DNA from: Lichenibacterium ramalinae
Lineage (GTDB): Bacteria > Pseudomonadota > Alphaproteobacteria > Rhizobiales > Beijerinckiaceae
Reading direction: 5' to 3'
Length of the DNA stretch: 47,490 bases
NCBI RefSeq assembly: GCF_004137085.1
Contig: NZ_QYBC01000028.1
Span: 1-47,490 of the forward strand
Below are positions 1 to 6,167 of the stretch, piece after piece (positions within the stretch are counted from its first letter, which is position 1; every line of letters begins with the position of its first letter). Both the position numbers and the translations under genes were made by a program. Below the pieces are notes generated by a model, which had not been told where the DNA came from, did no database searches, and saw nothing but the letters and a program-made list of their open reading frames with translations.

Positions 1-86
1 CGCACCGGGAGGTCGGCGGCCTGAGCGGCACCGGCGGCGGCGAGGGCGGCGGCAGAGCCCAGCAGAAGGCTTTTCACGAGCGTCAT
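1..86 (-). CDS. Porin, N-terminal fragment (runs off left edge)
   Basis: Only the first 28 codons are in the window. The translation begins MTLVKSLLLGSAAALAAAG and continues to AQAADLPVR, a Sec signal peptide with a basic start, an Ala/Leu-rich core and an AQA-A cleavage site. This beginning is highly characteristic of the alphaproteobacterial porin family (Omp2/porin type 2), whose mature proteins also tend to start ADLP. The upstream ATG at 98-100 hits a stop after five codons, so the ATG at 84-86 is the start. The mature barrel lies outside the window, so the family call rests on the leader alone. Confidence 0.7.
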   Translation of the reverse strand, partial: MTLVKSLLLGSAAALAAAGAAQAADLPV

Positions 87-484
87 CTTGTCGGTTCCAT
101 CTGGGCCGAGGCCGGCCTCATCGTCGGGAGGGCCGTCTCGCTGCAGTAAATCTGTCCCGCAAAGGGCTACCGACCCAGAATGAGCCGAAAATGAGAAACC
201 CTCCTCCGGCGTGGTCTTCGACGCTGCCGCGGTCCTGTTCCACCAGTCCTGTTGTGGCGGTGCAACAGTTCGCATCCCCGCTGCCGCCGTCGATGTCTGA
301 ACAAAAGTCCGAACGTCGGCTTGGGACTTTTCAGAGTTACGGATTTGTGACACGTTGCAGAGCGTCGAAGCTGCTCAATCGCGCGTTTGTGGTCTCCGGC
401 TGGATCGACGGGGCAGGTGGGCGGCTTCAATAGTGATGGATCAGGATCCTGCCCCGAGGATCTCTGCAAGCGGCGAGACCGTGG
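87..484. other. Intergenic, no recognisable gene
   Basis: About 400 bases between the porin start and the next plausible small gene. It should hold the porin promoter and 5' leader, since porin genes often have long leaders. No frame here has the composition of a real protein; the candidate frames are Arg/Pro-rich shadows. I could not pick a promoter with confidence. Confidence 0.5.
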
Positions 485-712
485 ATGCGGCACCGGCACG
501 GTCATTCCCAGACGCAGGCGGAGGCCAAGGACCGGCAACCGCCCCCGACTCTGGCCGACCCGGTCGCCAGCGCCAGGCTGCTGGTCGACACGCTCGCGCC
601 AGCCATCGACCGGGCGGAAGCCGCCGGCCTCACCATCATCGCCCGGCATCTGTCGCGAGGCCTGGACCTCGCGCGCCGCATCGTCGCCTCCAGCGACAGC
701 CGCCAGGGTTGA
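485..712 (+). CDS. Small hypothetical protein, 75 aa
   Basis: After a polar N-terminus of about 22 residues, residues 23-68 form a convincing amphipathic helical stretch (ADPVASARLLVDTLAPAIDR, then AEAAGLTIIARHLSRGLDLA). This resembles small uncharacterised proteins common in Hyphomicrobiales, where a short helical pair carries an RAEAxGL-type motif. No signal peptide or membrane segment is visible. The ribosome site is weak (GCGAGACC region), so the start is uncertain. A copy of the 108-bp repeat begins 17 bases after the stop. Function unknown; reality judged from composition only. Confidence 0.45.
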   Translation: MRHRHGHSQTQAEAKDRQPPPTLADPVASARLLVDTLAPAIDRAEAAGLTIIARHLSRGLDLARRIVASSDSRQG

Positions 713-729
713 GGCGCGGCACAGCCGGC

Positions 730-837
730 TTAGAGCCGTCGCCGCTCGCCTTGGCTCGCGACTTCAGCTCTCGTGCCATGTTTTTGCGAGCATCTTCACG
801 CCATCAGGTGACGCGACCTGATCGCGATCTGCTCTGG
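730..837 (-). repeat. 108-bp dispersed repeat, family A, copy 1
   Basis: Read on the minus strand this matches the copies at 3863, 4285 and 21544 along its whole length. Blocks shared between copies include GAGCAGATCGCGATCAGGTC, GTGAAGATGCTCGCAAA and GCGAGCCAAGGCGAGCGGCG. Ends here are CCAGAGC and GCTCTAA, slightly decayed from the CTAGAGC/GCTCTAG of copy 2. One arm of the inner hairpin carries a change (CTGATGGCG instead of CTGATCGCG). Confidence 0.9.
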
Positions 838-943
838 ACGCCCGACCGCCGCCGGCAGGCCCCCGCGCGAGACGCCGCGGCCGGCTTGCAACGGTGGCCG
901 GCGGCGCCATGTGCTGGCAGGGCGACACGGAACGGTGGCGGAC

Positions 944-1132
944 ATGTTCGTTGATTTCCAGGACCAGTGGCGCCCGGGGCCGTGGGAGCCGAAGCGGCCG
1001 CCGGGCCGCCTCACCAAGCGCCAGGAGCGGGTGATCGGCTGGCTGGTCGGCATCAATCTCCTGCTTCTCCTGGTGGCGCCCCTCGGGGGGTCGACGCTGG
1101 TGGCGGCGTTCATCGCGCTCCTGGGCGGCTGA
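944..1132 (+). CDS. Small membrane protein, 62 aa
   Basis: The protein begins MFVDFQDQWRPGPWEPKRPP, followed by a basic stretch (GRLTKRQERVIGW). A hydrophobic C-terminal half (about residues 29-62) is long enough for one long or two short membrane segments split by a Gly-Gly turn. The positive-inside rule puts the N-terminus in the cytoplasm. I chose the ATG at 944, next to a GGTGGCGG sequence, over an upstream in-frame ATG at 911 that would add 11 poorly structured residues. No family was recognised. It converges with the minus-strand DUF1488-like gene. Confidence 0.6.
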   Translation: MFVDFQDQWRPGPWEPKRPPGRLTKRQERVIGWLVGINLLLLLVAPLGGSTLVAAFIALLGG

Positions 1133-1219
1133 GCCGGACCGCGGCCGGCGACGCCCGATCCCGCCCGGTGCGAGGGCTCTTCCGGGCGGCTTTCGTCGCG
1201 CCGGGCCTGCTCGAGACCC

Positions 1220-1260
1220 GGTCCGCCTGCGGACCACCCTGTCGGACCCGTCCGGGACAG
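1220..1260. terminator. Two hairpins between convergent genes
   Basis: GGTCCG-CCTG-CGGACC (1220-1235) is a perfect 6-bp stem with a 4-base loop. It is followed by CTGTC...GACAG (1239-1260) with an inner GGAC/GTCC stem. They lie between the convergent small membrane protein gene and the DUF1488-like gene, where a bidirectional terminator is expected. There is no clear T-run, so this is a structural suggestion only. Confidence 0.35.
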
Positions 1261-1285
1261 CAGGACCGCCCGCCCCGGACGGGGT

Positions 1286-1849
1286 TCAGTCGTCCCATGC
1301 GTCCGGCGACACGCCCAGCAGCAGGTCTTCGACATTGATCCAGGGCGTCCGATGGCCGGCGCCGTACATGCGGTCGGCCACCTGTTCGAGCCGCGTCCGG
1401 TGGGCGGCGAAGCGGCGGAGCATCTCGGCGCCGTTCCGGGCGTGGCTCTCCTCCAGCTCGTCGACAGCGTCGCGGAACACGTGGCACCGCACCGGCCCTT
1501 CGCGGCCCTGCATGGTGAAATGCAGGCCGAAGGCGTCGAGAACGGCGGGAAGGTCGGTGCGGGTCAGGCGCAAGGCGGAGGTGGTCCCAAAGCAGAGTGC
1601 GAGATCGGTCGATCGGCCGCGTGGCCGGGCGGAGTCCGTGGCGCCCCTGTCCTCGGCATCCCTGTCCTCGGCGGCGCTTCCGTGGCCGCTGCGACGGGGC
1701 CGGTGGCGACGGACGTCGCAGGCTCGGGCGACGGCGCCGCCCCGATGGACCGGGACAGGACGCGGCCGATGACGCGTCGCCGTGACGGGCTCGCCGCCGG
1801 ACCTGAGCCATGGTGCACGGGGCCGACGATTGTCAACCGCGCTCACCAT
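1286..1849 (-). CDS. DUF1488-like protein; N-terminus uncertain
   Basis: Residues about 80-187 look like a real protein. The pattern FTMQG-REGPVRCHVFRDAVDEL followed by LRRFAAHRTRLEQVADRMY matches DUF1488 proteins, small uncharacterised alphaproteobacterial proteins with an F-x-x-R-x-x-I/L-E-x-x-A-x-x-x-Y helix. The first ~75 residues are Arg/Pro/Gly-rich and not protein-like, and include a 12-base direct repeat with a 15-base period (1646-1657 and 1661-1672). No good internal start was found, so the reading frame may be extended artificially or the gene may have a damaged 5' end. Function unknown. Confidence 0.55.
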   Translation of the reverse strand: MVSAVDNRRPRAPWLRSGGEPVTATRHRPRPVPVHRGGAVARACDVRRHRPRRSGHGSAAEDRDAEDRGATDSARPRGRSTDLALCFGTTSALRLTRTDLPAVLDAFGLHFTMQGREGPVRCHVFRDAVDELEESHARNGAEMLRRFAAHRTRLEQVADRMYGAGHRTPWINVEDLLLGVSPDAWDD

Positions 1850-1961
1850 CGCGCCGGCTCGCTTTCCGACAAGATTCCGTTACGTTGACCCATCGCTGCA
1901 TCGGTCCAGGCGCGCAGCGACGGAGGGCGAAATCGCCCCTCGCCTGAACGGCGAGGCGCTC

Positions 1962-2201
1962 ATGCCCCAATACTTCTTCGATGTGCGCGATGCCGACGGC
2001 TTCCACCGTGATCCGATCGGCGACGAGTTCGACAGCTTCGAGGAGGCGCGGCAGCAGGCGCAGGCCCTCCTGCCGGACATCCTGCGCCGGGAACTGCCGG
2101 ACGGTGAATATCACATCGTGGTCTGCGACGTGCGGAACGCGGACGACCGCGTCATCTACCGAGGCGAGATCAGCTATCGCGGGACGCTGTTCCGGAACTA
2201 G
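1962..2201 (+). CDS. DUF6894 family small protein, 79 aa
   Basis: Starts MPQYFFDVRDADGFHRDPIG, the typical opening of DUF6894 proteins (M-P-x-Y-F-F-D-x-x-D-G...D-x-x-G). This is followed by an acidic helix (SFEEARQQAQALLPDILR) and two predicted strands (HIVVCDVRN and RVIYRGEISYRG). Length is normal for the family, which is multicopy in Methylobacterium, Bradyrhizobium and relatives and has no known function. An open frame extends 60 codons upstream, but the family motif starts at this ATG, so the shorter form is chosen. Confidence 0.8.
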   Translation: MPQYFFDVRDADGFHRDPIGDEFDSFEEARQQAQALLPDILRRELPDGEYHIVVCDVRNADDRVIYRGEISYRGTLFRN

Positions 2202-2257
2202 ATGAGATGGTCGGCAGGTGGATCGCCGAGGCGGAAGCGTTCGAGCCTCCGTCGGCG

Positions 2258-2515
2258 TCAATCGGCGGCCTTCGCGAGTCCCCGCAGGCGCAGACCGAGC
2301 CCGGTTCCGTCGTCGACTAGGAACGTGATGCCCTGGTGTTCCAGCGCGTCGCGGATCTTGCCGGCGGTTTCATGCGAGACGGCGTCCAGCTCGGTGGTTT
2401 CGAACCGCTTCACAGACGAGACCGACACCTGAGCGGCTTTGGCGAGATCCGCCAGGGACCAGTCGAGCATGCCGCGCGCGCCGCGGACCTGGCCTTTCGA
2501 CAGGGCGATAGACAT
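2258..2515 (-). CDS. Small XRE-type HTH regulator, 85 aa
   Basis: A single Cro/C1-type helix-turn-helix fills the first two thirds: QVRGARGMLDWSLADLAKAA, then VSVSSVKRFE and an ALEHQGITFL hydrophobic end. This layout (RxxRxxLxWSxxxLAxxAxVSxxxVxxFE...ALExxGxxF) is a common minimal phage-repressor-like regulator in Hyphomicrobiales. The ATG at 2513-2515 is used; the open frame continues upstream but adds Cys/Arg-rich, unlikely sequence. An AT-rich patch with an inverted repeat lies about 75 bases upstream and is a candidate autoregulatory operator. Targets unknown. Confidence 0.8.
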   Translation of the reverse strand: MSIALSKGQVRGARGMLDWSLADLAKAAQVSVSSVKRFETTELDAVSHETAGKIRDALEHQGITFLVDDGTGLGLRLRGLAKAAD

Positions 2516-2587
2516 CGATTGTCCTACGTCAGCGCGGCGGCTCGGCCCGTCCAAACAGCAGATGACCGATGTCAACCGGCACCGCAA

Positions 2588-2603
2588 TAGTACGATCCTA
2601 CTA
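2588..2603. promoter_or_regulatory. Inverted repeat in AT-rich promoter patch
   Basis: TAGTA-CGATCC-TACTA is a perfect 5-bp dyad in an unusually AT-rich island (about 2580-2630) between the divergent XRE regulator and the coiled-coil gene. Position and symmetry suit an operator for the XRE protein. This is inference; the arms are short. Confidence 0.4.
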
Positions 2604-2848
2604 ATAGTCTGGTTAAATTTACCCATTCGGGCGTGGCAGGTCCAGGCTCGGCGCGTCGGCTGCAGGGCAGCGCCGAACGAGGCTGACGTGGGGCGGACAG
2701 CCCCGTCGCCGGCGGAAGGGTCGCGGGCGGTGGGACGTCGGCGGCGAGGCCCGGGTCCCCGTCATGCCGTCCTTGACGTTACGTTACTTGTGGCCGATTA
2801 ACCATGGCATCGGTGTGACGGGCCAGTGACCGGTCGGGGAGACGTAGC

Positions 2849-3457
2849 ATGGCGAGCGTGAGTCCATTGGCGAAGCGGCCTCAGGAAGCCGCACCTCCCG
2901 AAGCCGTGGACCAGGTGGAGATCGACACCCTGATGCGCCGCTTCTTCGAACAGAGCCGGGGCGAGATCGCGGAAGCGCCGAGGCCCGTCGAGGCCGTGCC
3001 GCCAGCCCGCGTGTCGCGCCCGCGCCGTGATTTCGAGATGGCGACGGAACTGCTCCAGCGCGCCGCCCAGGCCTTCGATGTGCTGGTCAAGCGCTGCCAG
3101 CGGCTCGAGCGCGACCTCGACGAGGCGGGCGAGCGTGCCAGTGTTCAACTGGCCGCGCAGGACGACACGATCGAGCAGTGGAAGCGCCTCGGCGCGGGCT
3201 TGAAGGCGCAGCTCGAAACGTCGGAGCGCGCGGCGGCTGACTTCAAGGCCCGGTGCGAGGCCGCCGAGGTGCGGGCCGCCAGGGCGGAGCAACGGACCGC
3301 CGCGTTGGAACAGGCCTCGTCGCAGGCGGCCAGCCAGGCGGCCCTGGCCGAGGAACTGTCGACCAAGCTGCACGACAGCGTCGTCATGGCTTTCGGCGTC
3401 GGGTCCCGGGCGCATCCGGTGCTCGAAGCCGTGGCGACCCAGGCGGCGGCGGAATAG
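2849..3457 (+). CDS. Coiled-coil protein, 202 aa
   Basis: After a disordered Pro/Ala-rich N-terminus (residues 1-60) with a short helix (DQVEIDTLMRRFFEQSRGEI), residues about 60-175 form a near-continuous heptad pattern (FEMATELLQRAAQAFDVLVK, then long Glu/Ala/Arg helices). This suggests a parallel coiled coil. There is no signal peptide or membrane segment, so it is probably cytoplasmic. The start has a good GGGGAG ribosome site ten bases upstream. No family recognised; similar proteins occur as scaffolds or polar factors, but nothing here fixes a role. Confidence 0.75.
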   Translation: MASVSPLAKRPQEAAPPEAVDQVEIDTLMRRFFEQSRGEIAEAPRPVEAVPPARVSRPRRDFEMATELLQRAAQAFDVLVKRCQRLERDLDEAGERASVQLAAQDDTIEQWKRLGAGLKAQLETSERAAADFKARCEAAEVRAARAEQRTAALEQASSQAASQAALAEELSTKLHDSVVMAFGVGSRAHPVLEAVATQAAAE

Positions 3458-3548
3458 AGCCGGATGCGGTAAGATGACGTCGAGCCTATGACGCGATATC
3501 GGTGTCTTGCCCATGGACGGTCGGCCGTTTAACCGGCACACTGCCGCC

Positions 3549-3866
3549 ATGGCCCGCACCCGATCCTTCGTCTCGCCCGTCACGGTGCTGATCTCGGCCT
3601 GGCCCTGCCTCGCGGCGGCGCAGCCCACGATCTCCCCCGACCTCCAGCAGGAAGCCATGACCTGCGCGGGCGAGGCCATGCAGATCTGTCCCGACGTGTG
3701 GACGGCGGAAGACCACGGCCTCGCCTGCATGACGGGCAAGCGCGCGGCCTTCAGCCAAAGGTGCCGGGCGGTCTACGACAAGGTCGACCACGCCCTGCAT
3801 CCCCCGGCGACCTCCCGGTTCGAGTCGGGCCACGACCGAGCCCGGCCCCACGAGGAATCCCGCTAG
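3549..3866 (+). CDS. Exported Cys-rich small protein, 105 aa
   Basis: A signal peptide (MARTRSFVSPVTVLISAWPC ending LAAAQP) precedes a short domain with four cysteines: MTCAGEAMQICPDVW, then ACMTGKRAAFSQRCRAVY. This resembles the periplasmic cysteine-rich repeat proteins of Hyphomicrobiales (AMxCAxDAxxLC...CMxxNxxxLSxxC), one repeat unit here. I use the ATG at 3549, which begins the signal peptide; in-frame ATGs at 3507 and 3513 would add polar residues in front. Oddly, the stop codon TAG (3864-3866) lies inside the CTAG end of repeat copy 2, so insertion of the repeat may have set the present C-terminus. Confidence 0.7.
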   Translation: MARTRSFVSPVTVLISAWPCLAAAQPTISPDLQQEAMTCAGEAMQICPDVWTAEDHGLACMTGKRAAFSQRCRAVYDKVDHALHPPATSRFESGHDRARPHEESR

Positions 3867-3970
3867 AGCAGATCGCGATCAGGTCGAGTCATCTGATCGC
3901 GTGAAGATGCTCGCAAAAACATGGCACTGGAGCTGAAGTCGCGAGCCAAGGCGAGCGGCGACAGCTCTAG
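3863..3970 (+). repeat. 108-bp dispersed repeat, family A, copy 2
   Basis: Best preserved ends: CTAGAGC (3863-3869) and GCTCTAG (3964-3970) form a 7-bp terminal inverted repeat. Near the left end CGCGATCAG/CTGATCGCG can form a long stem around a GAGTC-containing loop, with one A/C mismatch beside the loop (ATCTG here against ACCTG in copy 3). It is in direct orientation with copy 3. It overlaps the last codon of the upstream gene. Confidence 0.92.
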
Positions 3971-4284
3971 GGCCAGGGCCGCCGCCGGCCAGAACGGCGG
4001 CGCCAGCGTCCGCCCGTACGCAGCCTCTGCAGGCAGGGTGCCGGACACCGCGTGCCGTGCCTCGGACCGGTTCGTCGGCACCAGCCGGCCCATCGCGCGT
4101 CCGAAGGCCAGAACAGGTCCGGCCCCTGCGCCCCCAGGGGCCACCCTCGAAGCCGCTCCAGCTCTTGAAGACGACGGCCCGACGGGGTTCCCACCCTCGC
4201 GTCGCCCCCTTGCCGGCGATCGCCTGCACCACCTCCGCGACGTCGAGCGCCCTCGGCCCGGCGGCGATGCCGCGTGGTCCTCGT
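3971..4284. other. Non-coding or degraded spacer between two repeat copies
   Basis: A 314-base stretch flanked by direct copies of the 108-bp repeat. Minus-strand frames are open for parts of it but are Arg/Gly/Trp-rich, and two frames share the plausible-looking pieces, as a frameshifted remnant would. I could not recognise a parent gene, so I call no CDS. Confidence 0.4.
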
Positions 4285-4392
4285 CTAGAGCAGATCGCGA
4301 TCAGGTCGAGTCACCTGATCGCGTGAAGATGCTCGCAAAAACATGGCACGAGAGCTGAAGTCGCGAGCCAAGGCGAGCGGCGACGGCTCGAG
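4285..4392 (+). repeat. 108-bp dispersed repeat, family A, copy 3
   Basis: Ends CTAGAGC and GCTCGAG. The inner hairpin is perfect: CGCGATCAGGT-CGAGTC-ACCTGATCGCG. The right half carries a second possible stem, GTCGC...GCGAC. Nearly identical to copy 2, in the same orientation. Confidence 0.92.
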
Positions 4393-4510
4393 CCGCCGCC
4401 ACATCGCTCGCGAACGAGGCCCGAGCGCCTCGGCGGCCTCCTCGAGCCGGTCGAGCGTCGTGCCGTGACCGTCGTCGCCGTCGGGGAACCCGCTTCAGCT
4501 GCGAATCGAG

Positions 4511-4565
4511 AGCAGTCTCATCGACCCGGAGTCGCCGAAGCGACTTCGGGGAAGCCGATACTGCT
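4511..4565 (+). repeat. 55-bp palindromic repeat, family B, copy 1
   Basis: AGCAGTCTCATCG ... GAAGCCGATACTGCT. It aligns over 55 bases without gaps to the reverse complement of 14224-14278. Outer arms AGCAGT/ACTGCT pair; the inner arms are partly decayed here (ATCGACCC against AAGCCGAT). No coding potential. Confidence 0.85.
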
Positions 4566-4710
4566 TTGAAACGTCCCGCGACGGTCTTGTCAGCGATCGC
4601 GTGGTCGGGAGACTGCCGCTGCCGATCCCTCGCGTTTTATTCAATTCACGAGCGACGATGTTTCAACAAATTTTCATCCCGACGCGCATTCTAGGGTCGA
4701 AGAATCACCG

Positions 4711-4716
4711 TGAGGT
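4711..4716 (+). promoter_or_regulatory. Ribosome binding site deciding a GTG start
   Basis: TGAGGT ends four bases before the GTG at 4721. It is the only good Shine-Dalgarno among the candidate starts (4601, 4658, 4721, 4763) of the diguanylate cyclase. Confidence 0.6.
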
Positions 4717-4720
4717 TTCA

Positions 4721-5851
4721 GTGCTCGATTGCATCACCTACCAACCGCCGCGGACCCGTATCATGCGATGGCTCGGCGAGATCGGCCCGAACTTGCCGGC
4801 CGACGTCCAGGCGCGGCTCCGTGCCGATTTCTACGTGTCCAAGGGCCCGCTTGTCACCGGAGCCGTCAACACCACGGTCGTGGCTCTGGTCGCGTATTAC
4901 CGGTCCGGTAACGTCATCTTCGCCGCCCTCGCCATGGCCGACGTCATGCTGCTGGCGCTCCGTTTGATGCTGCTGAAGCGCGTCACCGCCCCCTCCGACC
5001 CCGTCTTCGCCACGGGCCTGCTCTGGGCGTGCCTGCAGGGGGGCACGATCATCCTCGTGGTGGCCTCGTCGGACATGGCGATGTCGTTCTTCATCCTGGC
5101 TTCCGGCTTCGCTGCCATCGGCGGCATCATAGGCCGCAATTTCGCCGCCCCGCGCTATGCCATGACCCAGGTCCTGGTCATCGACCTGAGCTACAAGATC
5201 ACCTTCTCGATCCTGCACCCGGAGTTCCTGCCGCTCATCCTGGTGCAATCGGGGGTTTTCTTCCTCATGAACCAGGCTGTCATGAGGCAGCATCGGCTCG
5301 CTTCCATCCAGGCAATCACCGCCGAAAGGGAGAGCCGCCGACAATCCGTCACGGACCCCCTGACCGGCCTGGTCAACCGGCGCGGCCTCGAGGAAACCTT
5401 CGACGCGCTGTCGAAGGCAGGTGTCGAGCGCACGCTGTTCTACCTGGACCTCGACGGCTTCAAGCAGGTCAACGATCGTCTGGGCCATGCCGCCGGCGAC
5501 ATGCTTCTGCGCGAGGTCGGCCGGCGGCTCCGCGACGTCGTGGAGCCCGACGGCGTCGCGTGTCGCCTCGGCGGCGACGAGTTCCTCATCCTGACCGGGG
5601 CGCTGGATGCCGGGGCGGCGAGTGCGCTCGGCGCAGGGATGATCGCCGCCATCGCGAAGCCCTACGACATCGAGCCGGGCGTCCTGGCCAACGTCGGCGT
5701 CAGTCTCGGCGCCGTCATGGGCGGGAGCGGCCAGGGACTCGGAGAGCTGATGATGAGAGCCGACAGGGCCCTCTACGTCGCCAAGGCTTCCGGCAAAGGT
5801 CGTTGTATCCTGCATTGCGACGCCGACGCGTCCATGCCCCAGGCGGCCTGA
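4721..5851 (+). CDS. Membrane diguanylate cyclase (GGDEF), no I-site
   Basis: Makes cyclic di-GMP from two GTP. From the GTG start the protein is 376 aa. A short soluble N-terminus (residues 1-45) is followed by a block of about five or six membrane helices (about 48-190, rich in ALAMADVMLLALRLMLL-type stretches), then a GGDEF domain (about 205-365). Visible motifs are DPLTGLVNRRG, FYLDLDGFKQVND and RLGGDEF (GGDEF at 284-288), so the active site is intact. The RxxD inhibitory site nine residues before GGDEF is replaced by E-P-D-G, so product inhibition at that site is unlikely. Downstream lies a second c-di-GMP gene. The input signal of the membrane block is unknown. Start could also be ATG 4763. 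Confidence 0.9.
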   Translation: MLDCITYQPPRTRIMRWLGEIGPNLPADVQARLRADFYVSKGPLVTGAVNTTVVALVAYYRSGNVIFAALAMADVMLLALRLMLLKRVTAPSDPVFATGLLWACLQGGTIILVVASSDMAMSFFILASGFAAIGGIIGRNFAAPRYAMTQVLVIDLSYKITFSILHPEFLPLILVQSGVFFLMNQAVMRQHRLASIQAITAERESRRQSVTDPLTGLVNRRGLEETFDALSKAGVERTLFYLDLDGFKQVNDRLGHAAGDMLLREVGRRLRDVVEPDGVACRLGGDEFLILTGALDAGAASALGAGMIAAIAKPYDIEPGVLANVGVSLGAVMGGSGQGLGELMMRADRALYVAKASGKGRCILHCDADASMPQAA

Positions 5852-6030
5852 CATGGTCGGTCATGGAGGTATCTGAGGACTGGTGCCGGCTTCCCGATCT
5901 CGGATCGCCACCATCCCCTGAGAGGGCTCCGGCGCCCTTTCGGTCGGACGCGCTGTCCTGATGCCGAAGCCGATGGCCGGGAGGTGCCGCAGCGACGCCG
6001 CCGGTCGCCCGTCGCGTGGGTCTCGCCTCG

Positions 6031-6062
6031 CGTGACAAGGGTTTGTCGTGACAAGGGTTTGT
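6031..6062 (+). repeat. Exact 16-bp tandem repeat, two units
   Basis: CGTGACAAGGGTTTGT occurs twice head to tail, about 106 bases before the start of the GGDEF/EAL gene. The GTGACA core recurs at 6073 in a palindrome, so the repeat may be part of an operator. Confidence 0.9.
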
Positions 6063-6072
6063 GCACCTTCGT

Positions 6073-6085
6073 GTGACATGGTCAC
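6073..6085. promoter_or_regulatory. GTGAC-ATG-GTCAC palindrome, candidate operator
   Basis: A perfect 5-bp dyad with a 3-base centre, sharing GTGACA with both tandem units at 6031-6062. It lies in the 316-base gap between two c-di-GMP genes, about 83 bases upstream of the second gene. The rest of this gap (5852-6030) shows nothing recognisable. Confidence 0.45.
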
Positions 6086-6167
6086 GCAAGGTTCGGCGGG
6101 AGTTGTGCTTGGAGGACGAGGGACGACAACAAGAGGCTGCATGTTTTCGGACTGAGTAGGTGCATCG

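Noticed and set aside
167-649. A 160-codon minus-strand frame near the left edge
   Set aside because: Arg-rich shadow composition with no protein pattern.
3971-4284. Possible frameshifted pseudogene on the minus strand
   Set aside because: Plausible pieces exist in two frames but I could not name a parent gene.
3921-4358. Open frames starting in the 108-bp repeat (MALELKSRAKASGD and similar)
   Set aside because: They arise from the ATG inside the repeat and recur wherever the repeat occurs; no sign of translation.
4393-4600. A gene between repeat copy 3 and the diguanylate cyclase
   Set aside because: No frame with protein-like composition; only the 55-bp palindromic repeat was found.
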